Shown here one piece after another: positions 44,946 to 57,014 of a stretch of DNA of 64,000 nucleotides. Every line of letters begins with the position of its first letter. The stretch's first letter is position 1. The stretch is from Utricularia gibba (taxonomy: Eukaryota > Streptophyta > Magnoliopsida > Lamiales > Lentibulariaceae): positions 1,178,001-1,242,000 of the forward strand of contig CM007991.1 in the NCBI GenBank assembly GCA_002189035.1, written 5' to 3'. The notes under the pieces are model-generated. The model had not been told where the DNA came from. It saw nothing but the letters and a program-made list of their open reading frames with translations, and ran no database searches. Made by a program: the position numbers and the translations under genes.

Positions 44946-47900
44946 GTCCCGTTTGGACTATGCTGTGACGGGGAGTAGTGGGTGTCTGTGGTCCGTGTTT
45001 GAATGTATGGATGTATTATTGCAAATACTTGAAGAAAGGACCACATTTGTAGTACCTACCATTTTTAAAATATCCAAGACCTCCATTGTTCGAATGGCAG
45101 AAGTGCCATTTTTTTTCAAACTAGCAACTGTGGTACGAGTTCGCCATTACTGCTTCTTCTGCTGCAACTTTCCCATTCCATCGTATCCTCTCGTTGTCTT
45201 GAAAACAAGCTTAACTCAAGTGTTGACTGTTGGAAAGTTCTTTTGATGGTAAAATAAATCACTTGCCTTTTTCTTTTCTCTTCTTTTATTTCATTTTTTT
45301 TGCTGCCTGGGTTTCTTGATATGAGTTGCTGTACAGGAAGTGCAAGAATCGAGGCATAGAAAGTCAAGAAGTGTTTCCGGTTTTGATGGTTTGTTCTCCA
45401 ATTCTCTGGGAATTGTTTTTTATTTCTCAAGTTTTCGCCTTTAGAAACTTAGTCTGTTTCGCTTTCTGTTGGAGCAAGAATCTTATCTCAGATTCCGAAG
45501 CATGAGCTCGTTCGAATTATGTAAAATCTGCCTCTTTGAAAGACTAATCTTTCTGTTTGATTGATTTGTACATTGTACTTAATTCTGTTTCTTTTGCAAT
45601 ATGTCAAATTCGGGATGAAACTCCGAGAGAATAAATTCTTGAAAAGCAGCATTTTTGTAGCGTAACTGCACACTAACCATTTGATTCACTTATATAACAG
45701 CAGCAAAACAATGCTTTAAGCCCTAACGATTAGAGAAAGTGAACAGTTTTTTTATCTAGTGCTATCTTTTTTTGTTGGTTTTTATTGCAAAAATTCAAAC
45801 TTTTCCTTTTCTTCAGTCCTACTTTATATTCGAACTTTAATAAGCCCGAATCTGTTCATTTTGAGCCTCTGCACTAAAATTTTTCTAGTTCACACATTTA
45901 AAATCTCTGTTTTGATTCTACAGTTTTTCAAATTTGGACATTTTTTAACAGGTAAGAGCCAGAACCAGAAGCAGCAATTTACTTCACGTTGGTCTTCAGA
46001 TTCTCATTTCTGTACAGATGGGAGCAAGGGACATGATATGGTTAGTAGCCATGAATGTTACATTTAAACAATTTATTGTAATGACTTGTAAGTTGTGTTC
46101 TTTAGCTTTCAAAAATAAGCGTTTCAGCAAGCAGTAACAACAAAAAAAGTTATCAATTTTCTTGCGTTCATAGTGTTCCTCGTGCTGCAGCCACTTTAAC
46201 AATGTCACCTGGTCTCTGTAGTTCAACTTTCAGTCAGGGAGGCGGTCGTGCGCTGAAGCTTCTGGTCTATCTATGAACAATTTTCTAGATAAAGAAATGT
46301 CAAAAGAGGTTTCACACAAGAAGCAAACACCAAGTATTGTTGCCAGGCTAATGGGCGTTGAAGGATTGCCATCTCCTGAACCTTTTCACATACAACAAAG
46401 AAAGTTTTCAAACTTCTACCAACATAAAAATGATTCACTGGCTGCTCATGTAAGCTCCCGAGCACATGATTCTCAGAGTTGGAGAAGTTCAGTGGATCAA
46501 GAAGAATGCAAGGATGTGTATGAAGACATCGAAGCATCATGTGTTGTAAACCATAGATGTTCTCCAAGTTGGAACAAGAGATTTGCTCTTGCAAAACCTG
46601 ATATGTCTTCCATTCAGCAGAAGTTATTTGATGCAGAAGAGGAAGTACTTTCAAGTGGTGATTCTATTCAAGGCTTGGAAGATTTGGTTATGAAGCGTCC
46701 TCATGCTCCTCAGATTGATTCCAGGGGTTCTTATGGCAGCCCTATTGCAGTTTTGAAACCTTTGAGTTCTGAAAAGTATGAAAGAAGTGCGAAGGTATGG
46801 AGGCCAGAGAGACACATTAAACGTAGAGGAGGACATTTCTTTGAATCCGACGACTGCCAGAAGGGTCATCTTTTTCGAAGTTCGCTTGATCAAGGTACCG
46901 AGGAAAACATGTTGCCTACTAGGATTGTCCTGCTGAAACCCAAACAGAGGAAGATCAAGAATTCAGGGGCATCCTGCTCATCAGCTTCTCTCCCAGATGG
47001 CTATCAGCTTAGCTACCAAAATGCAAGGGGATATTCAAATGTCAGAGGGGCTGCATCAGGGATGCGGACTAGGGAGAGGCAAATTACAATGAAAATGTTC
47101 GACAGCTGGGATGAATCCGTGGATGCAAAGTCCACTCTTTTTGGAGGATATACAGGGGATGAGAGCTCATACGAGGAAAGTGAAGGCGACTCGGGAAGTG
47201 ATTATGAGATATTTCAATCCCCTTGTAGAACACCACTCTGGGAAGGAGAAGTGTATGCATATCCATCTTCTGTGGTCGAGGGATCATCTAATACTTCATC
47301 TAAAAAGACGCTGTATGCGGGCTGGAAAGGGAATCACAAATATCATGGCTTCGAAATGGTTAGAAATGGTCGCACATTAGCAGAAAGGCTTGCTTCTAAT
47401 CCAACTGCTAAGAGTGTTGTTGTTGGAGGAAACAATCGGTTTAGTAGCTGCAACAGCAGAATGAGTAGCCCGGACGATTGGAAGGACCATAAAAGCCTGA
47501 GTTCGTTCAGATCAGGATTGCTGTCTGAATCTTTCGGTGGCATCAGTAACAGGAAGTGCACTCGTCAGTCTGAGCTAGCAGGAAAGCAGCATGTTCACAA
47601 TGGTGCTGTATGCTACGACAGAAAAAATGCTACGAAGGGAAAGTTACATAATAAATATGACAATTTCTCTGACTTGTGTGGTGAGCAGCCTCACTTCTGT
47701 CAATGGCGGGTAGCTGATGAGATGGGCTGTTCGACAAACACAAATCTCAAGATTCAAACAAAGGTAGCTTGCTTATTCAAGTGCTGCTGGTGAAGCTGTG
47801 TAAAAAGCCCATGATTGATTTTAATTGCGGTTGACATCCATATCTTGTCACATGCTTTCTAACCAGCTATCTTATGTATGTTAAAGTGTCTGCCTCTGGT

Positions 47901-48908
47901 AAAAAAGATTTGAATAACCAGATTTGGATCTGTATATTTATTTATGTTTGGAATGGTCATTTTTCCCTGTTTGCAATGACTATATTCTGTTATTTAACTC
48001 CAGGAGAAACCAGTTATTCATGGCTCTTGGCCTTCTGGGCTTCCGAGAGCCGAGCCAGATTCATCTGAGAGATCAAAGGAAGCTGATCATCCAAGTCCAG
48101 TTTCAGTCCTTGAAGTTCCTCGCCATGACGATACATCATTTTCTGAAAGTTTTGAAAGAGTCAATGCTGAACTTCATGGTATGAAAATTGCTTCTGTGTT
48201 ACAGATTGATTCCATGAATTTTCTCTTCTCTTTTTGCAACGACAACCAAGTGGCTTACATGAATTCTCATGTTTTCTCATAGAACTTCGAAAGAAATTGC
48301 AGCTGCTCAAAATGGAGCCCACCTCATGTGCCGAGACACCTCCCCCTCTTCCCATAGAGGAAGAAACTACCAGCTCCGTTTCTGATAACTTCCATGGACT
48401 AGAATCCGAATCCTGGAAAACATCCTACGCTAATGATGTACTCATTGAAGCTGCAGCCAAAGATTCCAACTTTAGCATCTCCAGAACAACCTGGAAGTAC
48501 TCTAATGACCCTTTAGATCACTCTAATGACCCTTTAGATCCAAAGCTATTCAACTCACTCGAGACGAAATACAACAATGGAATGATGGGATCAAAGTCAG
48601 AAAGAAAGCTACTTTTTGATGTGATCAAGTCATCGCTGCTGGAAATCCTTCAGGACCATGCTGGCTCATTGCCTTGGGTGCAGCCTAAACTGGCAGACTT
48701 GTACTGGAAATCTGAGAAAGAAGCAGTTCGTGATGCGATCGAGGAACTGATGAGCCGAGATTTTTTCAACTGGGAAGCATCAGAGAGTGAGGAACTAGAC
48801 AAGGAGATGGAGTGGTCAGAAATGGAAGGAGAAATCAACCTTCTAGGAATTGATATGGAGAAATTGCTGATAGATGAGATGATATCTGAGCTATGTTCTC
48901 TTTACTAG
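44946..48908 (+). CDS. VARLMGL (DUF3741) / DUF4378 protein, TRM-like; 5' end unresolved
   Basis: Recognised exons: 44946-45012, 45337-45388, 45952-46040, 46234-47763, 48004-48178, 48283-48908, with consistent phases. Exon 1 as given has no ATG in frame and begins after an acceptor, so at least one upstream exon is missing; its GCLWSVFECMD matches the N-terminal GC(I/M/L)W motif of this family. The DUF3741 motif is SIVARLMGVEGLP at the start of the large exon. The C-terminus is the DUF4378 region (LLFDVIKSSLLEIL ... SRDFFNWEASESEELDKEME ... LLIDEMISELCSLY). Proteins of this type include the TONNEAU1-recruiting-motif (TRM) and LONGIFOLIA families, acting in cortical microtubule and cell-shape control. 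Arabidopsis At5g02390 (DAU1) is a relative I recall. Function here is inferred. Confidence 0.8.
48501..48542 (+). repeat. In-frame 21-bp tandem duplication
   Basis: Two adjacent near-identical 21-bp units starting TCTAATGACCC at 48501 and 48522 encode SNDPLDH and SNDPLDP. It lies in the poorly conserved linker of the DUF4378 protein, does not break the frame, and looks like recent replication slippage. Confidence 0.9.
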
Positions 48909-50284
48909 TAAGCTTTCATAACCCAACAATTTCCTTAAACTCCTGCATGACTCATCTTAAAGAGTTTGTCCAAAGATCATCAAAAGCCCAACTGGCATCT
49001 CAAGAGCTTAGTTCAAGATGAGTCTTTCAGACATTGGAGGTTGTCATGACAGTTTCATGATAACATGTCCCATAGAGGGCACAGCACCACCCCAAGTGAC
49101 GTGTAATCGTGTCTATGCCCAAAACGCAAGGAATCAAGCCAAAGAACGACAATCCAAATGCTTCAAAACGACACCAAACAAGACATTTGGTCCTCAAACA
49201 ACGAACACTCAATGCTCTTTGTTTCGTTTGGTACCACACTTCAACTCTCTTATATTTGTTTGCTTTCTTTTCAACAAATCGGTCTTGGTTATTCGTGTAC
49301 TTATATAAAATAAAATAGTTAATTATATAATAAATTACAGATCAATAATGATTAATTATATCTAATATTTTCTAATGTAATCCATATTTCTTATATATTA
49401 GAATTGATCCTACCTATAGATCTTTAATTTCAACTATACTTTTTTAATCATGGGTATCTTTTTGCGTGACAGATCGTTGCACCCGGGAGATGGGTAACTA
49501 CTACTTTAACCATCGATGATACCAATCAGGTAATCATGAATTGGGGGGAGCAAATTTTCCCATTTGGGTGATGACAATTGAAACAGAGCGAAGCACGACA
49601 CGTCTACCACGAGTCACGATGGGGTTGATTTTGTTGGGACACGGCAGCGTGTCACATGGGTGTCCCTTGTCACTCCATGCTCTGTACTGTGTCACTCAGT
49701 TCATGCACCCTCATCTTCCATACAAAAATTAATGTTATTTTTTTATCTTATAATATACAGACACCACCCCAAGTACACAGAAAATGTCCCAATGGTAAAT
49801 GATGAGATCTTGCAGCGAGTAGTACAAGAAATTTCGCAGGTAAAACAAAAGGGAAATTGTCCTGTCAATTGGTCACATTCCTCAGGTTGATGGGTCTTCT
49901 TCAGGTTCATTGTCACGTACATTAAATAATTAATTCATGTGGAAAAAAATATTAATATAGCCGACATGCAAAAAGTAAGCCATGTAATTTTTCGAATAAT
50001 AATAATTAAAAAATCAATTGCTATTATTTTATTTGTGTATTTAATTACTGTGACCTTCCTCTCTTCCGTATTTTGAAAATGGCTTCGCTGTCTCTGCATT
50101 TATTTTGTGCTCAGAATCTTTGAAATTTCAAAATTAATTAAAAATTTGTGATTATCTGGTTGGTTAATTGAATTTGATTTTTATATTTCAATTTAATATT
50201 TTTTAATTATTAAAAAAAAAAGAAAAAGAAAAACTGAGAATCTACAAAGAAGGCATCCGGGAATCAGCAGAAGGGTTTCTTAAA
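48909..50284. other. Intergenic spacer (convergent 3' ends)
   Basis: The DUF4378 gene and the MAKR gene converge here. Sequence is AT-rich, especially 49,300-49,450 and 49,920-50,220. Small frames at 49,018-49,318 carry no family features. Confidence 0.45.
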
Positions 50285-51128
50285 TCAGCAACATTGTTGG
50301 GACCTTTTGCAATGAGCAATGGCTGCTTCGATGGAGCCTTCGATGTCAGTAGCGCTGGTGCTTCTCCTCAGGAAATGTTGCTCATTTGAGGTGATTGAGG
50401 AGGAGGATGAGCTGGAGGAAGATGATGGCGACAGGGATTTCGCCGTGGGGGGTGACGTTTGATGGCACCGGAGAACGATCTCCGGTGGGGGTTGGGATTC
50501 GAGTTCGCCTCTTCTGCATTTCCATCTTTCTCCAAGCTCTTGATCATGGAAGCTAAAGATGAGTAATTTACCAGTTTCCCTGCTTGCCCGAATCCCTTGT
50601 TCTGCGGAACCGTCTCCGTCTTCCTAGATTCGCTGTTCTCCTCCGCTGCAACCGGGATCTCGTAAGAACAGCCGGACCTTGCGAACCATGATCCCTTCCC
50701 GACAATCAGACGCTTTATTAGCTTCACCGTTTTGCTGCTCGTCCACCATGGTTTCTTGGAAGGGCTAGTGGTTATGCAACTGCTTAATTCAGTAGACCAT
50801 TCAAGGAAATCTTCAGGGTTCATTTCACAGCTAACTCTGCAAGATTCCGAGGGAGAAATATTGCAAGAATCCGATGGGGTGAAGCCGCCGCAATCTTCTT
50901 CTTCGTAAACCCCCGATGCGGCGGAGACACTGAGGCGGCGGAGCTTTTCAACCATGAGGCGGCGGGGGAGAGGAGCAGCGGCAGAAGCTTACCCTTGTAG
51001 AAAAGCTCATCTGCAGGGGAAGCAACCGAGGATTGGTTGGGCATTTTGAATTCGAAATCTTGGGCTTTCGGAGGCGACGAGGAGGACCGCAAATCCATGT
51101 CTATGTAGTCGTCTCCTACGGAAGCCAT
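50285..51128 (-). CDS. Membrane-associated kinase regulator (MAKR) family protein (two one-base frame breaks)
   Basis: Single exon read from ATG 51128 to TGA 50285. Family features in order: DDYIDMDL near the N-terminus, FEFKMPN, SPADELFYKGKLLPL, then MVEKLRRLSVSAASG, a Ser/Lys-rich basic part with SSKTVKLIKRLIVGKGSWF, SFSGAIKRH, a serine run, and the conserved end RRSTSATDIEGSIEAAIAHCKRS. MAKR proteins and BKI1 are plasma-membrane-bound, positively charged regulators of receptor kinases. The frame breaks twice: in the CCCCC run between LLPL and MVEKL (50964-50968) and in the CCCCCC run after GAIKRH (50447-50452). One extra C at each site restores every conserved segment, and the length 844 becomes 846 (281 codons plus stop). 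Closest in memory to MAKR3 (At2g37380). Confidence 0.82.
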
Positions 51129-53391
51129 GGGAATGGAACAGAGCAACCCAGACAGCAGAAGAAAGAGAGTGGAGCTGGAGGAGAAGAGAGGAATAGAATG
51201 GCGGTTGTATTAAACTCAGGGAAAAAGTATAGTGTAATGGCAAATGTCATCAGTTTATGGTAATAATATTTTCGAAATAAAAAATATTCTTCGTGGGTTT
51301 GGTATCGACTTTTTTTTTTAAAAAAGATTGTTACTCAATTAAATAATCCCTATGTAATAAAGGCCAATAACCAATCAACTTGATCTATTATTTTTAGTGT
51401 TCGATCCAATAATATATATTTAATTAATAAATTCAAAGTACATTTGATAAATAAATAAATATATATATATAATTAAAATAAATAACAAATATAAAATGGG
51501 AGATAATTTAAGTCCATTAATATGATAAGGGTATCCCACATTCATTATTAGATAAGATATGTGCTTAAATAAAAAAAATACTACTAATTCTATTCAAGAT
51601 CTTTTATTTGAAAATAAATATAGTAAAAATGTCAGAATTGAATACAAAAAACAGACAATATTATATAAAGAGAGTGTATCATAACGTTTGATATTGTAGT
51701 CAAATATGAACGTATGTTAATAATGGAGCAAGGGGAAAATGTAAGATAAGAAATTAATAATAATAATTCATATTAATTATAAAAGAGATCATTCAAATTT
51801 TATATAAATTTTTTTTTCATAAGTTGAATACATAAAAATTAAATATCCAAAATAGATAATATCGTTTAAGAACAATATGAGTCATAATATTAATTAATTA
51901 TTTTACAAATCACATATAGCACATCTCTCAAAGATAGTAATAAATAAATACCAAACACCATTCTAAGATGGTATTGAATCAACATGCTATCTAGTTTGGT
52001 GTTACCTTGAATTTTCCATGGTCACTAGTTAATCGAATGGAAATATAGAATGTGAGTTGGAGGAAACAAGATAGGTTCAAACATGGAATATCACCATGTA
52101 ATGTAACTGGGTATCCAGAGACACAGTGAAGTGAGGCTGGAGAGGGAGGGAGTCGAATGGGGAAGCTTGCAGCAGTGTCACCAGTAGTAATTTCTGTGTC
52201 ATATCTTTGTGTGGTCCTACAAGACAGACACCTTTTGCTCTCCTGTTGTTGGCAGCCTTCGCATTTTGTTGCATCAGTCCAAAAACACACATGGTGAGGG
52301 TACATACATGTATCTACTACCAGCAAGAGTGAACTGTCAAGAGAAAGGTGGAGAGTTGAATAATGGCACGCACCCACCCCCACCTTCTGCGACCCCAACA
52401 TCACATTTCAAGCCGCCCCCCATTCATTCATTCATCTACTTAATGCAACCCTACAAAGTGAGGATGTAGAGATCCAGAGCCAGACGTCTTCCAGACTAAT
52501 GGCTACAGTGTTGCGACAAGAGCTCAAGATGCTTGTTGTCCTAATGGTTTCCTCTAGGATCTTTTTAGATACGCCGAAGGGATGGACAAGAGGAGAACAG
52601 GGGGTGGGAGAATTCTCTAGCATTACCTGAAGGATTTGACATTCTCTACAAGTTCATTCCACTTAAAGGGGTTTTCCAGTAGTCCCATGTGCTGTAGTCT
52701 TCCTGCAATAGAGAACCATTAGAGATTGATCTGTATAAAGCGACCAAACATTGAAGCTAAGCAGGAAGTTATGAGTCCTGATAAGAAGAATGCAGTATGC
52801 TCATACACTTGGTTCAAATGTAAAACTACATTGAACAACTACCAAACTTATTCTACCATTGATTCCAGGGGAAAGACATATCAATGGCAATTGTGAGGAA
52901 TGATGTGTATGATTAAACATCAATACGGACTGGAAAAAGAATGAAACTTGATAGTCAACCCTGGGATTGACAATGTAGAATTTTGGCCTTCGGAATCCTG
53001 ATTCTCCGGTAAACAAGCTTGTCTGTCACGATTACCCATCCTGTGTAAAACAGATTGTAATCTGGAGGGAAGAATATACCTCCGTTGAAAAAATGTCGGC
53101 TCACACGCATACAGAGATGACATCCCGTTTTTCCAAAGCTTTTGCCGTTGAAGGAAAAAGGGGTTGGCGCCTGGCTGCTATTCGTCTCCTCTTCAAGATC
53201 TTATCTGCTATTATAGCTCCAAGGTTGCCCCCTGTACATTTTGAGTATTGTGTAATTTTGTCCTCTAGATTTCTAAAAATACTGCACTGAGAAGTTCCGA
53301 ATCTGATGATCTGCTGTGAATCGTTCATTTCAAACAAAACATAAACCAAGAAAACAGTGCATTTCAAAGAAAAAGCTACGCAAGCAGGCAA
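51129..53391. other. Intergenic spacer
   Basis: 51,260-51,980 is very AT-rich (TA repeats near 51,459-51,472). 52,000-53,090 has balanced composition and a few reverse-strand splice-like signals, but no frame I could join into a protein. Possibly non-coding transcripts or UTR of flanking genes. Confidence 0.4.
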
Positions 53392-54448
<1,057 letters not shown>

Positions 54449-54785
54449 GATCGCAGAGTTGAGAAAATCCCACTGAAACAAGCAACGGCGAACAACGTGG
54501 ATGAGAAGAGGCGAGACACACAAAACCCTAGACCATATTAGAGAGTTTATATTGGGCCTATTGGGCTCAGACATTTCGGTAATTTACGTCGTCTGCTTCC
54601 CCGAGAATAACCCGCGTTTAAGAATCATGAAACTTTTGGGCTGTGTAATGGGCCCAAGGGCCTGGGAACAGTTCTGTAATTTTACATATCGTTTAGTTCT
54701 GAAGAAGGAATATATAGAGTTCTTGATTTCTGTTTCTTCGAGAAACCCTAGCGCCTGGGTTCCCTTTACGAAGGTTCATCTCGCG
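54449..54785. promoter_or_regulatory. Shared divergent promoter of RPS23 and RPL4 copy 2
   Basis: The 337-bp gap between the two start codons holds telo-boxes AAACCCTA at 54523-54530 and 54743-54750, one near each gene, and site II elements TGGGCC/TGGGCT at 54553-54558, 54562-54567, 54637-54642 and 54649-54654. This is dense for plant promoters and suggests joint regulation of the two ribosomal-protein genes. Confidence 0.75.
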
Positions 54786-56448
54786 ATGGTCGCCGCCGCC
54801 GCTGCTCGCCCTCTCGTCACAGTGCAAGCTCTGGAAAATGATATGGCCACTGACGGAGGAGTGGCGAGTAACGCTATTCCGCTTCCAGATGTTATGAAGG
54901 CTGCGATCCGACCAGACATTGTTACTTTTGTTCATGATCAGATCTCCAAAAACTCACGTCAGCCTTACGCCGTGTCTAAACGCGCCGGTCATCAGACCTC
55001 CGCCGCGTCATGGGGTACTGGGCGTGCCGTGTCTCGTATTCCCCGTGTTCCTGGTGGTGGCACTCACCGAGCTGGTCAGGGAGCTTTCGGTAACATGTGT
55101 CGCGGAGGAAGAATGTTCGCACCCACCAAGACCTGGCGCCGTTGGCACAGACGTGTGAACGTCACCCAGAAACGTCACGCGGTTGTTTCAGCTATAGCTG
55201 CTTCAGCGGTTCCCTCATTGGTTCTTGCACGTGGACACAAAATTGATGAAGTTCCTGAGTTGCCTTTGGTTGTTTCTGATGCTGCTGAGGCTGTGGAGAA
55301 AACTAGCGCTGCCTTGAAGACTCTAAAACAGATTGGAGCTTTCCCGGATGCCGAGAAGGCGAAGGACAGCCAAGGAATTCGTCCTGGGAAAGGTAAGATG
55401 CGCAATCGTCGTTACATTTCAAGGAAGGGCCCTCTTGTAGTTTACGGAACAGAGGGAGCCAAGCTGGTAAAGGCATTCCGCAACATTCCAGGTGTGGATG
55501 TTGCCCATGTTTCTCGTCTGAATCTCCTAAAGCTAGCTCCTGGAGGCCATCTTGGCAGGTTTATCGTCTGGACAAAGTCCGCGTTCGAGAAACTGGACGA
55601 GATTTATGGAACTTTTGACAAGCCTTCTCTGATAAAGAAAGGGTATGTGCTTCCGAGGTCTAAGATGGTTAATGCAGATTTGGCTAGAATTATCAATTCA
55701 GATGAGGTGCAGTCTGTTGTGGAGCCGATCAAGAAAGTCATGAAGAGAGCTCCTTTGAAGAAGAACCCATTGAACAATCTCAATGTCATGTTGAAACTGA
55801 ACCCGTATGCTCAGACTGCGAAGCGAGTGGCGCTCTTGGCCGAGGCGCAGAGGATCAAGGCTAAGAAGGAGAAGCTAGAGAAAAAGAGAAAACCGATCAC
55901 CAAGGTACTGTTTCATCGTCTCCGTCTATTTTATGACTTGTGCAGCAAGATCGAATTTTCAGTGTTCTTGCAATTGTTTAAACCTTACGTGTATTATTTT
56001 GACTTATTATTGTGGCTTAGTGGTCATGGAATTTTCTTCGCTAACCTGATTAGTTCACTGGCTTCTACCAAAAATTCAGTCCCACGTTCACGAAATTTTA
56101 TCAATTACGTTATGTTTGATGAATCTTCTTTACTGCTTGGTCATCGTAGGGTCCTTTTACTTGAGTTTGATTGTGCAGCAGTTTTCCATAAAACTTTCCT
56201 TACAATTTGTGTTTTAAGCTGCTATTTTTTCTTGTTCAACCATAAACATCCTCTTCTCCATTAAATCGGCTGACACCTCCTGTTCAATGTTCACTTTTCA
56301 AACTTTGAACTGATAATCTGTTTTTGGCCTGTAGGAGGAAGCATCAGCGATCAAATCTGCAGGGAAATCTTGGTACAAGACGATGATCTCAGACAGTGAC
56401 TACACAGAGTTTGAGAACTTCTCAAAATGGTTGGCCATCTCCCAGTAA
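54786..56448 (+). CDS. RPL4: 60S ribosomal protein L4 (uL4), copy 2
   Basis: Two exons, 54786-55904 and 56335-56448 (410 aa). Almost identical to copy 1 in the core, with differences mostly at the N-terminus (MVAAAAARP against MAAAVRP, two residues longer) and scattered conservative changes such as KPITK for KSITK. The intron is at the same codon. The open frame extends upstream to 54501, but the ATG at 54786 is right after the telo-box leader and matches the family start. Its neighbours RPS23 and UPL4 also have RPL4 as a near neighbour in Arabidopsis (as I recall At5g02870-At5g02880), so this is probably the ancestral location. Confidence 0.97.
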
Positions 56449-57014
56449 TGGAGTCATTTTTCCTCGTTTTACCCTCTCTGAAATTGTTCTAGTCATTTGT
56501 TGGTGTTTTGAGAATTTTTTTCAAGACGTTGTTGGGGTAAGAAATCGAGGTCAGCCAGTTCGTGGGCCTGACTTTTTGTCCCAAACATTGAGTTTGTTAC
56601 AAGTTAATATTGTTCAATCTCTTCTCAGCTGTCACAGGATCGAGCCGGATAATACTTTGTTCTGGTCTTAACCGTTCGACTTCGTTATTTGAACCGAGGT
56701 TATTGTGCAATAACATAAGATGAAGAACTCATAGCAATAACGCAAGGTTATTGTTCTTGTGGTGTGAATTGGTTGGTTCGATTAAATGGCCACCTTTGCA
56801 GCTCGATCCCCTTGTTAAGATTTGTCCACATCCTGCTCTTATTAAATAATAGCTTGCTGTAAATGAGCCCACAACAATGAAATATCGCAAAAAAAGATCA
56901 TCAATGTAGTAACATTGTTTTTTGTTTTTAACTCACCCATATGCAATTTTTCTTGCAAGTGAACGCTCTCAGGAGCTTGAGTTGCTCTATCATTTGAGGA
57001 AACACAGAGAAGAA
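56449..57014. other. RPL4 3' UTR and upstream region of the receptor kinase
   Basis: No gene seen. The promoter of the LRR kinase should be here; I see no clear TATA box. Confidence 0.45.

Noticed and set aside
46053-46226. Reverse-strand frames inside the DUF4378 gene
   Set aside because: Shadows of introns and exons of the forward gene.
54501-54785. Upstream extension of the RPL4 copy 2 frame (95 codons)
   Set aside because: It overlaps the promoter and leader with telo-boxes and has no similarity to uL4. The ATG at 54786 matches the family.
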